A program made the translations under genes and the position numbers. The notes beneath the pieces are model-generated. The model was not told the DNA's origin and ran no database searches. It worked only from the letters and a program-made list of their open reading frames with translations. Source: Chromera velia (taxonomy: Eukaryota; Sar; Chromeraceae). From it: a DNA stretch of 37,420 bases. Each line of letters begins with the position of its first letter. The stretch's first letter is position 1. Location of the stretch: positions 1 to 37,420 of the forward strand of contig JAHBMJ010005875.1 of the NCBI GenBank assembly GCA_018398765.1, in the 5' to 3' direction. Shown in pieces: positions 9,496 to 22,831 of this stretch.

Positions 9496-10266
9496 ATGCA
9501 GAAGGGGGGGCAAAAAGCACCCCACTCGCCCCCAGTATGCGATATGTGGTATAAACTAGACAAGGTTGACAGAGCACTTAAGAGGGCGGTCAGATTCGAG
9601 GGCCACTATGAAGAGGCGAGGAAAGAGAAAGAAGGGGAGATTTCTGAGGGTAAACACAGAGAAGAGCAGAGAGAAAGAACACAGGTAGCGGCAGCAGCAG
9701 CAGCCACCAACAGCCGAAGTCTGAGGAGACAGAGGGACAGGGACCTAGAGCCCAGAGTCAGGTCTCCATCCTTCGGTCGACCTGATGATCGAGAAGTTGT
9801 CATTCAGGTTGATTAAGAGGCAAGCGACGAGACGCCCTCAAAGAGACAAAGAACAGAAGACAAAGAAAAGAAGCAGGAAAGGAGAGGACGAGGCAGACCA
9901 CCTGGATCCAAGAACAAGAAGAAGGAAGACCAGAGAGCAGAAGCAGCCGAGAGACTGACTGACCCGCTGAGACCCAGCACCTCCGTCAGGTTGGTGTGCG
10001 GATTCAAAAAGCTTTTCAGCAGGCTCCCTGACAACACAGACAGTGAGAAGCAAAAGCTTAATGCATCCGTCGATGCTCTGCTTGCCAAGATGATTGCATG
10101 GGCGGAGTAAAAAGGGCTCAGCACAGACGACGATGAGATGAACGGAAGGCTGATTAACTTCCTGAAGCAAGGGGGGATGAAGACGACCACCATTCCGATG
10201 GTGATCTCCAAGAGAGAGCTCCTTCAGATGGTTGCGTTCATCATTTCGTTTCCCCACAGTGAATGA
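9496..10266 (+). pseudogene. AT-hook protein-like reading frame with two in-frame stops
   Basis: From ATG 9496 a single frame runs to TGA at 10264-10266 (256 codons), broken only by TAA at 9814-9816 and TAA at 10108-10110. The translation is highly charged (Arg/Glu/Lys) with an alanine run near 9690-9705. It contains RGRGRPPGSKNK at about 9880-9915, an AT-hook (core RGRP, here with the GSKNK extension seen in AHL-type proteins) that binds the minor groove of AT-rich DNA. A basic KRQRTEDKEKK stretch could be a nuclear localisation signal. The last third (LVCGFKKLFSRL..) is unrecognised. Frame conservation across stops suggests recent inactivation or a hidden intron; no obvious donor/acceptor pair removes both stops. 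It could belong to a retroelement rather than a host gene. Confidence 0.5.
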
Positions 10267-11856
10267 GTTGATCAGAAAGACTGAAAACATGAAACTCCTC
10301 CTTTACACTCTTGACGTAGTATCGGACTTTTCTATCATGCAGAGAAAGGGGGCACAGAAAGCTGCAATACGAAAATAATTGATGTAAATTGACTGACCTG
10401 ATTGCATGCACGAGTCCTCTGATTGCATGCACGAGTCAATTTAGCAGCGACGCACGCACCACATACCGCCGTCTCGTTTGCCCCGAATGAGAGAAACCGC
10501 TCGATCTTCATTGGGCACAAGCAAGTAGGACGTGTCTCTCCCATGAGAACCCCTTCATAGTACTTGCCGGCATCATGAAGGCTACCCAGATCTAGTCTCT
10601 TAGAGAGCTAGAATAGTCATATAGACTGCAATATACACTAATAATCATCTACAGATCATCATTTAGCTATCACTACAGTGACACTACTAGCTAGCTATAT
10701 ACATAGTGAATGAATGAATGAATGAATGAATGAAGTTGGCTTTGCTAGAGTGGAGCCGTGCTCCCAGCAGCCCATGTTCATGCAAGAGATCGTCAATCAC
10801 TCAACTCTAGAGATAAGGCTAAGCGCGAGATCCCCTGAAGTGCTCGCTTGGTGAGCTCACGAGCAGCATGCGCGTTGGAGGTGGCAATATAAGACTCGAA
10901 CAGAAGAAGAAAAGGTCGCGTTCACCCAGAGACAGGCGTGCACAGTGAGTAACAAAGATCGTAAACGGCTCTGCATGCTTCATACGGATCGACTTGTAAA
11001 GCCAAAAGCAGCATCTTCCTCGCTTCTGTTTCAGCTGCATCCGATCCCTCAATTCCTTCTCTCTGAATCCTTTACTTCACTTTCTTTCCCTCTACCACTT
11101 TGTTTAGTTTATTTCTTGCTTCTACCCAATTGGAGCATACTGAAAGCCGGTGCCAGAGATCATCAATTTTTCTTCCATTTGAATAACCCTCTGCCAGACA
11201 AAACACCTCTCCCGGAGAGTTGGCCCCCCCCGTCAGACCCTTCCGATTTAGTGTCAATACCCTTAGGAGTGGCTCAATCTTCTCACATAAGGCACTTCTC
11301 GGCAGACAGGACATCCGTACCTTGGGGCCATTCGTTGATAGAATTGGGATTTTAATGGTAGCCTCAATGGACCGTGGTCCGCGGAGATTCCCGGAACATA
11401 TAACTCTTAATTACCTTATCTTATTGATCATGTTGGCTCGAACGCTAGCTCGAACCCTATAAAACTTTTACTAAATATGAGTAAACATTGTAATATTTTA
11501 AAAATTAAAAATATGACACAAATATGAGTAAAATATGAATAATTTTTTTTTGTGAACTATAAAGTGTAAAGAGCCCAAAAGTGGTTTGTATGGTTCAGTT
11601 TTGATCAGAGAACACCTTTAGCTACCCAGATTGGCCATATACAATATAAAAAAAAATTGAGAGCCCGATAAATTTTTTAGTGAATCAACTCGTTACTCGT
11701 GAATGTCTATTCACTATTTTTTTCTTAAGTCGAAACAAACCCGGAAGATAAATCCTAATCTTTATCCTAATCCTAATCGGTCTATTTCTAAAATATTGTA
11801 GTGTCTTAATTTCTAACCTTAATTATGTGGCTGAATCAGGCCCTAGGGCGGAACGT

Positions 11857-11888
<32 letters not shown>

Positions 11889-12316
11889 GACTGATCAATC
11901 CTAGGATCAATCAATTGATTGATCATGAGGATCAATCAATTGATTGATCATGATTGATATGTTAATATAGTTGGGATACTAGCAACTTTTTTGAAGACCT
12001 ATCTTTGGATGTATTTTTCAGGCACCAGATGTTTTATTTTCGATTAGCTATCAGGGCCAGGAGAGAATTGAACGGATCATCGTGAGCTTTTCAGTTGACG
12101 CGCTCGCTGAGTACAGCCTCCATGGCTGCCTCCCCCACGAGAGACCTCCACGAAGCCCACACACAATGAGCCTTTGTTGTTCTTTTTCCGCCATCTTCTG
12201 TCAACCAACAAGCAAGAGCCTGAGAGAGCACCGCTGGCTGGATGCACGGATGGATTGACGAACCGCCAAGAACCCCCCATCGACAAGACAGCAAACCGAT
12301 TGTCGATCGATTGAGC
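10267..12316. other. Intergenic stretch, no supported gene; short tandem repeats
   Basis: This holds an 18-bp word repeated at a 21-bp period (TGATTGCATGCACGAGTC at 10399 and 10420), a (TGAA)n run at 10707-10734, and a (ATCA)n run at 11857-11888 that leads into nested palindromes (ATCAATTGAT-type) to about 11957. From 11450 to 12000 it is AT-rich. Open frames at 10945-11355 and 11072-11314 have no domain I recognise. The last 250 bases are the 3' side of the uS11 gene. Confidence 0.5.
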
Positions 12317-14809
<2,493 letters not shown>

Positions 14810-15170
14810 ATTGTTTCGTGCTTCATTTGAGAGATGGGAGAACCTCCTCCACACTGACTGAACGGATCGAGCAGTTTCTCATTCTCTTTTCGTGGGCATC
14901 GGGCCCCGGAAAGTCCGGAAAAGCGAAACTGGTCGGACCCGGCGGTCCCGGCCCGGCGGTCCCGGCCCGGCGCGGCCGCTCTATCGTTTTGGGGAAATTC
15001 TGACATGCGTGCATGCATTTCATGCATATCCATTTAATTCATGCACCTATCACGTACTGACTAACGCCCTTGAAGCGGCCCTTCTTGTATAGCTGGACTG
15101 AATGGACTCAGTGGGAAGACGCCGTCCGATAAATTCTGTGAATTGAGGTGTGATCGAAGCAGAGGGACCG
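14810..15170. promoter_or_regulatory. Putative bidirectional promoter region between uS11 and the 592-residue gene
   Basis: 361 bp separate the two divergent starts. It holds a GC-rich tandem block at about 14933-14985 made of GGCGGTCCCGGCCC-like units and a cluster of GCATGC/ATGCAT words at 15004-15030. No TATA box is obvious on either side. The promoter role is inferred from gene layout only. Confidence 0.35.
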
Positions 15171-16285
15171 ATGTTCCAGTCGCTGACCAGAGCGCAGGTG
15201 GCCGTGCCTCCTCGCACTGGGGAGCCCTTGAAGGCCGGCTCGCTCAAATTTTCGGAAATCGATTCTCACCTGCTGACCTTCTCTATTCTACCGCCGCAAC
15301 CCCATGACCGCACTGGCTCTTTCCCAAGTGTCTCGGAAGAAACCGACAGGAGGCTGTTTGAATCCGCTGAATTGAGAAAAAACTGTGACGGGTAAGTGAT
15401 GCTTAAATGACATGAGACGACTTGTGTGTATACTCGAATGTGCAACTGTTGTGTATTTAATTACATGACATGTTGTCCCTGTGTTTCCCCAATCTGACGA
15501 GGGAATTACTGTAACTCAACACAACTACATCAGACGAGTGGCTGATATGCACCCAGCATGATGGTGCCATCTGTTGTCAGGCTGCTTTGCAACGCAAACA
15601 GCTTACCGATGTGTTGTTGTTTACGGAAGTGTCTGACCTTTCATTTTGTTCGAGGTGCACAACCTCACTCATCCCCCTCCCTCGCGCCTGTTTGCATTGA
15701 GTCAACGCCGTGTTTGCAGGTTTGACGTGGTGGCTGTGAGGTTGGGTCCCGAGAAAGAAGCCGTGGACACTTGCACGGGCACGAGTCGAGATGAGACTGG
15801 TGTTTCCATGCTATTTCTCGGTGCGGTCTCTTCAGAAGCTCGCGGTGGTCTCGAGAGGAAGCACACAAGGGGGGAAGTGGACAAAAAAGTCGCAGATAAG
15901 AACAAGGATCAGAGTCCGGGTGTCGAGGTCGATCAGACAGGATTCGACGCGTTTAGGAACGTCGCCGTCCGTTTGGCGTTTGCTGCAGCGGCCCGAGAAG
16001 AGAGAGAGTTGCACGCCCTCTTTGTGGGGTTTGAGGAACTCGACCTCTTCAGGTCACCCCCCTCCAAGGAAAAGAAGGGATCCCATGTGCACACCCGAAA
16101 AGAAAAGGATCTGTCCATTAAAGAGCGTTCGGGTACACAAGCACAGACCGAAGAGTGGCAAAGAGGTGAGCAAACGCATTCATAGACACCATCTCAGCGT
16201 GTCCTTGTCAGAGGAGACAGGGCTATCAAGGTCGTGCCAGCCAGCTCTGAATAAGAACCCAGAAAAGACGTACAGCCCCCTCTGT

Positions 16286-16328
<43 letters not shown>

Positions 16329-18677
16329 ATGTCTCTCTGACTGGACAGACAAAGTTGAGTGCGAACGTTCTGTCAGATCGATCGATGGCCGGAGCACCAA
16401 CTGAATTCTATCGATATCATTTTATCTGACTACGTTTGACTTCATTCATTCATTCATTCATTCATTCATTCATTCATTCACGATCCTCTCTTCTCCCTCC
16501 TGATCGACTTTTCGTTCCACCATTCATGGCGTGCTGCGGCCTGTGCAGAGAGAAAAGAAAAACTGCCGTGTCGGTGTCTGGCAGTCAACGCGTCTTTGAT
16601 CTACTGTTTGTGAACTCTCCTGTGGACCTCACTTAATTATTATTTTCGTGCTTCTTCTCTCGACTCATATGCTTGTTCTGTTCGGGATCAGGTGGCACTG
16701 CTGCGTCGATTCCAAAGGCTCAGAGACGGACTCGGAGGAGTCGATTTCTCGAGTCCTGGTTCGCCTTCTTCTTTTGGTCTCGGGGGGTTACGCTTCAGAA
16801 CGCGGGGTCCCTTTCCTTTTCTGACGGAGGGGACCATTCCTCCTTCAAAGTCTTCAGACCAGATGCAGAAATGCTGAAGAAGCAAGAGGACGGCCCAGCG
16901 AAGCAGCAAATCATCTCCCGAGCTGAAACGTCTGCAGGAAGAAGCGGAACACTCGCGGAAGAGGAAGCGGACAAGATGGTTGAGCACGAGCCCTTTGCAG
17001 GCAGTGGAAAGAGGGAGAAAACTTCTCTCGACAACGAGAAAGGGTGAGTTCTACTGCGTACAGCCAGCGTTTGTTTCTCTAGCCAGCCTTGCTCTCAATT
17101 TGCTTGTCAATGATTGTATGCAGAGTGCCCATGCAGTTTTCATTCTGTCCTCCTGCCTGTCTGTCTGAAGAAAAGGAGGGAAAGAAACCACATAGTCTGT
17201 CTGTTTGCCTGTCCGCCGTCTCTCTTTTCGGTTGCCTTGCTGTCTGTCTGTCTGTCTGTCTGTAAGTAAGAATAAGAGAAAGAGGAAAATAATGTACAGG
17301 CTCTATATGTGTGTCCTTCCACTTGAGATTTTCGGCCCCCCTCTATTCTAGCTTGTCAGTCGGTTCACGAATGGAAGGAAAAAAGGAGGAAGGGTTCTTT
17401 CTGTCTCCCATTCAGTTTGAGAAGAAAAGTGATTTCATTTCCTTGTCCTTCCGAGTTCGCATTCCTCATTCTTCTGTCCACTCCCCGCGTTTCCATTCGA
17501 GAGCTTCGTTTTGGTTTGTGGCGCTTTTTCTTGCTATTTCCAAGCTTCTGGCCTGACGATTGTCCTTTTTGCGTCGCTGCGTGCTGTGTCCTCTTCGCCA
17601 GCTGCCGTTTTCATTCATTCATTCATTCATTCCTACCGAAAAAAAAATCTCCGTCGGGGCCTGCCAGTGAGTGCTGTGTGGCTTTCCAACTAACGAAGAC
17701 ACTTCGGAGACTCGAAGTTTCCTTGCTTCCTTGCTCAGCCACCCCAGCTTCTTCCCCCTATCCTAATTTTTATCTTTCTTCGCTTGTTTGACGGCGTGTT
17801 TAATTTAATTGCAGGGTGGGGGTGTGGTGTTGTGTATCCTGGAAGTCCTGCTCTGTTCCCGCATGCATTCATTTTCTGTATGAAAATGAATTCTGTATGA
17901 AAAATGAATACATGCAGGTTGGTATGGTGTTGTGTATCCTGGAAGTCCTGCTGTGTTCCCGACGGGGGCCCTCTGGCGGGACCTTCTTCAGCCTGCGTCT
18001 TCAGCAGCAAACCGCCTCTCTCTCCCCCACCCCTCAACAGAAAGTCTCCTGCTGCTGGCCCATTTCTCACACCAACAACAGACCTCTCACCTTCCCCCTC
18101 TACGCCAAGTGATCTTGGCCCTTCGCCTCTGGCGGGATTCCCCTTTTCGTTCTCTTCTATCGAAGAAGCGTCAGAGACCCAAGAGCTCAAAAGGATTATG
18201 GACAGAGAGGTGTCGAGACGGAGAAGCAGGTTGAATCTGCCAGACATTCTGGGGCCATCTGCCTCCAAGGAGACAGAGACGCAGGCAGATGGGGTGAAAG
18301 TTTCGCTTCCCACACAGATTCGCCGTTCCTCCGAGGACATCACGAAGAGCCGGGAGGCCCTTTTTTCGATTTACACCCCCACAGCAGCAAAGCACCTCGA
18401 GAGCCTTGGGGCAGAGGTGCGTCTCCCGTCTTCTGCCCAGGCAGCGATAGATCCGTTCGTCTCTGCCCAGGTGGACTGCCAGGAGGTTCTCAGCTGTGCG
18501 GATGACCAGTCACATCCTACCAGCGGCACTGGTCCTCTGATAGTCGATCCCAACGCGCCGCCCCCGAGACCCAAAATTCTCATCGGCAGAGGCATCTCCT
18601 CTCCTTCTTCTGCATTAACAGCAGGGCCCCCGAAGGTCTTCCAGGTGCCCCGGAAAGAGAAGGATGTAAAGGACTGA
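15171..18677 (+). CDS. Unrecognised 592-residue protein, four exons
   Basis: I do not recognise this protein. Exons 15171-15391, 15720-16165, 16692-17043 and 17918-18677 join with matching phases (2, 1, 2) through donors GTAAGT, GTGAGC and GTGAGT and acceptors TTTGCAG, GATCAG and ATGCAG, giving 593 codons with a TGA end. The start is the first ATG after an in-frame TGA at 15144. Exon 2 has FDVVAVRLG and a helical, alanine-rich AFAAAAREERELHAL stretch; exon 3 has a basic patch (QRRTRRSRF) and a charged helix; exon 4 has a Ser/Pro-rich linker, then IEEASETQELKRIMDREVSRR and a Pro-rich end. No signal peptide or clear membrane segment is evident. It is probably a soluble, partly disordered, lineage-specific protein. 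It is divergent from uS11. The start of exon 4 is uncertain because the acceptor is duplicated nearby. Confidence 0.6.
16286..16327. repeat. (GT)n microsatellite in intron 2 of the 592-residue gene
   Basis: About 20 GT units just downstream of the exon 2 donor. A separate (ATTC)n run follows at about 16440-16480 in the same intron. Confidence 0.9.
17812..17962 (+). repeat. Local duplication carrying a splice acceptor
   Basis: The block around 17812-17862 (TGCAG then GGTGTTGTGTATCCTGGAAG) recurs at about 17914-17962 with few changes, roughly 100 bp apart. Each copy has its own TGCAG. Only the downstream acceptor (17917) keeps the frame that is open to the stop at 18677; the upstream one leads to a stop at 18110-18112. 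Confidence 0.8.
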
Positions 18678-20592
18678 GCAGAGACACCTGTGGGGCTTTT
18701 GTTTCTTCTCTCGATCGGGACGCGCACAGAGAGAAGGGGGAGGAAGGGGAATGGGAGGGACAGACAGACAGACAGACAGACAGAGAGACAGCGAAACAGG
18801 CGGATACATTACTTGTTTCTTTCTCATTGGTAAATTTCAAGAGTCGAGAGATTATTTTTGGTTGCACACCATCAGCCCGTTCTTTCTCTTTGTCTTTCTC
18901 TTTCTCTCTCGGGTTTCGCTGCTTTCCTCAATCCGACGCGACGAGGATGTCAAGCGAGGTTCTTTCGATCTGTGCGAGGGCGGGGGGAAGGAGGGGCCAT
19001 GGATGCATGCAATCAGGGCGGATCACATTTTTGAGAGCTTCAGTCAAATTTCAATGTTTTGAAGTGTATTTTTAGACCCGTTCACGTCTTTCTTCTCGTA
19101 TTCAGTGTCAGTGTGAAAGCATTGCCAGAACAATCCAGCTGTTGATCTAGAGCATTCGTGGAGTCCGATCAATCACTCCGGCGTGGTCACACCAACCATG
19201 CAGCCCTAGTTAGCTCGGATAGATGCATTGTCCCGTTCCGCGAATCCTTCAGTCAGTCAGTCAGAGCAGCCGTGGGTCTGCCTGTTTGGCGTTCGCTTGT
19301 GCACTTACAGTGATTTCTGCCTTTGCGAATTGTGTGCATGCCTTTTTTGCATCTTTTGCATTTGCGGATACCCCAAGGGGGGGAAAGGACTCACGCAGAA
19401 AAGGAAAGGAAGCGGGCGCCTGCATGGATTGATTGCCTTTTGTGCTTGCTTGCACTTGAATCATTTTGACGAGAGAAGAGGAAGAGAACACGCTCTCTCT
19501 CTTACAGTATTCGATTCTGCATTCATTCCATGCGCGCCTCCTCCATGCCTCCCTTTCTGCCATTCCTCTGAGCTTCTGCCCATTCCTCTATTCTTCTTCT
19601 ATCCCCCTTTTTCATTCGTCAATGTGACACCCAGGAGAGGGGGGAAGAAAGGTTGCTCCGTTCAAAATCTTTGAACGCAATTTTTATTTGTGTAACGGCC
19701 GTCGTCTGTGAGACACCCAGCACAAAATTGTAGAGTTTGAAAGAAAGAAAGAAAGAAAAAAAGAAAGACAGACAGACAGGGAAAGTAACAGACTAGAGAA
19801 GCAGAAATGATGCGAGTGGAAAAACAAAAATTGAGACGGTGACTGCGGAAGGGACTGCAGGGGAGGGCGGTTGGTTCAATTGAGAGTCTGCATGAACAGG
19901 CCTGAAATTCATTCGATCCATTACTTCCTCGTTAAACTTTCTGAATTAATGATTCAATTGTATGCTATGCATGTCCACCAACCAACCAGCCAACCCCGCG
20001 TATGCATGCATGCATGCCTTGCAACTTGAAGGTCGATCGACCCATTGTTGTTCGTCTGAAGAAAAAATGGGGAGACAGATTCGATCACTCGATCAAAAGC
20101 ATGGTTCGTACTGCACAGAGCATGCATTAATTGTGCCTCCGCTTCATTGGGCCTTCAAACAAGCTACAGCTGCTGCGACAGTGAAGCCCCAAGCAAAGTT
20201 CGAAAGAAAACATGCATGACCTGCATGGTTGGTGCCTGCTGGCAGCTGCTCTTTGGACTCATCAAGGGGTAGACCGGTTGGGAAGGGGGAGACCTTTGAT
20301 GGTGTGTTTGTGTGCTTGCAGATCCTTTCTCGCAGTCAGCCGCCTTATTAAATTAATTGTCAGGGGTGGGGGAGGCACTTAATTGACGAAAGCTTGACGG
20401 AAACTTGAAGGAAGCATGCCATTGGAACAAGACGGTAATAATGGAAGAGGTGACAGGCAGAGGAGAAGGAGGAGCCTCTTCCGAGGAGGAAGCACTGCAA
20501 AGAGAAAGGTAGTACAATGCAAACAAAAAATCTTGGACGGGCTTTCCGAGTCAAGCTAGGCGTTGTACTGTAAATTTCAGTGTAAATTTATT

Positions 20593-20623
<31 letters not shown>

Positions 20624-22145
20624 TTTGAAAAAATGATCTTATAATGTTTTTAAAATGTCTTCTTATACGAAGGCTATAGTACGGTGCCAAGCCAACGTAC
20701 CTCCAAGTAACTTACTAACCTTGGTTAATTCTACACTTAAAGTTATATAATTCTTTCTAGAATTCTTTTCTAATATCTTCAAGCTATATGTGTAGAAAAC
20801 TGTAAAAAACGCTAGAAAAAACCGTCTAATATTATATCTAGTATTACATACTAAGATTGTTTAAATTAATCGAATTGCTAGCTGAATTGCAAGTGCGAAT
20901 ACCGTGTTAACACTGTGCCTAGCACTGCGCTAGGCACTGCGCTGGTTGAATATAAGTTAGCAAGTGGGTCGATGGCCAAGGTCATGGAGATGTTCAGCAG
21001 GAGATCAGCGACAGCGGAATGAATAAAGGTGAAAACTTGCAATCCGTGTTGGTTTCAATGAATTCTTGGGGGAAAGGAGAGGATACTGACTGCAAAGGAT
21101 GTCGACCCAGTCAGGTTTTGAAATGGAGCAGCAGAAATTGGCTCGATCGGCCATGAGTTTTTTTCAATTTCCGACCTCTTGCTGCCTGCCCATGCACTTT
21201 CAATCACTCCATCCATTGAGCCTCGGTCATCCATCCACAGCCGTTCGCTCACTTTCTTTTGGGTCTTAATTGTTTGGTTTGCTTCCTTTCAAAAGGGGAG
21301 TTTGGACGAAATACTGTGAAAGCTTCGTGGGGCGCCTGAAAAGATCCTTCACCGCTTTTGTTTGCAGTCTTCTGATGACTCACGAATACATCCATCCATC
21401 CATGCATCATGCACGCATATGCGCATCCATGCACGCGGGGACTCTTTGCCCCGGGGCGCCTCAGCGATTCACTGGATGACCGAAAAGCAAACACGCACGG
21501 ACATTCAAACACTCATTCATTCATTCATTCATTCATTCATTCATTCAAACGTTCAAACACCCTCACTCAAACAATCGATTGATCGATCGATCGATCAGGC
21601 ACCGCTCCGACACCAGAGAGAGCCGTTCTCATCTCTTCTTTTCATCCTTTTCTTTGGTTCTCTCTGCCCCCCGAATCAAATTCTCTTTTCCTTCCACAAT
21701 TTGCCTCCAGGCCCCGGAAGGCATCCATGCAGGTCGATAGATCCAATCCATAAAGCAAACAAACATAAAGGCAGAAAAAAAGTAGGGAAGGAGACGCGTG
21801 GATGGATGGGCAGAAAGGAAGACCAAATAGTGAGACAAATTTACCCTCCCCTCCTCCCCCCTCTCGCCCTTTCTCCAGCTCTCTAACACCCAAGGGAAGC
21901 CTGTCCCCTTCTCTCACTTCACGTCACCTCACCTCTCTCTCAATCGAGTCTTTCCTCCTTCCTTCTTTTCTTCCTTTCTTTCTCTGGTTCTTCTCGCAGC
22001 CAGCATGCGCCGTACATTGATCGTACTGTCCTTCCTTCGTCGCCCCTTCTGTCTGTTCTTCCTTCCAACTTTCCCCCTGGCCTGTCAGCTCTCCCTCTGC
22101 ATTCATCCCCCTCCTTCCTTGTTAGATCCCTCTCTCTCTTTGTGT

Positions 22146-22185
<40 letters not shown>

Positions 22186-22314
22186 ATGAGTGAGTCTTTG
22201 TCTGTGTGCGCGCGTTCATGAGTGAGTGCTTCCGTGTGTGTTCGTGTGTGTGGGTGAGTGAGACACGAGGCCACTCTCGTTCATTAACTTTCCCTCCCAC
22301 CCTCACTGCCGTAA
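18678..22314. other. Intergenic stretch of 3.6 kb, no supported gene
   Basis: Repeat-rich spacer between the 592-residue gene and the 3' end of the rhodopsin gene. It holds (GACA)n at about 18762-18785, an A/T and (TA)n run at 20591-20625, an AT-rich block to about 20940, (ATTC)n at about 21505-21546 and (GT)n at about 22141-22184. A 47-codon frame at 20416-20559 (basic, MPLEQDG start) and an acceptor-like TTTGCAG at 21362-21368 are visible but cannot be tied to a gene. Confidence 0.5.
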
Positions 22315-22547
22315 TTACTGTGGTTTCTTCAGGGACTCGTCATTGATTAGAACAAATCCGAAAACACACTTCGCACACACATCCAGGACGGCGTACAGTG
22401 TGATCTCGATGAAGGGGGAGATCAGCTGCGTGCCTTCTGCGGCGATCCACACAAGCGGGTAGAAGCTCCACAGGGCCGCGATCATCACAGCCAGCTGCAT
22501 GTACTTCTTCTTGGAATCATCTGCACTCATGCACACGCACATATACA

Positions 22548-22608
<61 letters not shown>

Positions 22609-22795
22609 GCAAAACACACACGCAAAACACACACGCCAACGCACACGGATAGATACACATACACACGAACTGTCTGTCTATCTGTCTGTCTGCCTGTCTG
22701 TCTGTCTGTCTGTCTGTCTGCCTGTCTGTTTGTCTGTCTGTCTGTATAGTCTGTCTGTATAGTCTGTCTGTCTATCTGTCTGTCTGTCTGTCTGC

Positions 22796-22831
<36 letters not shown>

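Noticed and set aside
10945..11355. 136-codon frame with Pro/Ser-rich sequence
   Set aside because: No recognisable domain; the sequence is compatible with chance in pyrimidine-rich DNA.
17816..18112. Alternative exon 4 frame of the 592-residue gene
   Set aside because: Using the upstream duplicated acceptor leads to an early stop; the frame reaching 18677 is longer and has a matching phase.
20416..20559. 47-codon basic frame on the plus strand
   Set aside because: Short, with no domain or neighbouring exon support.
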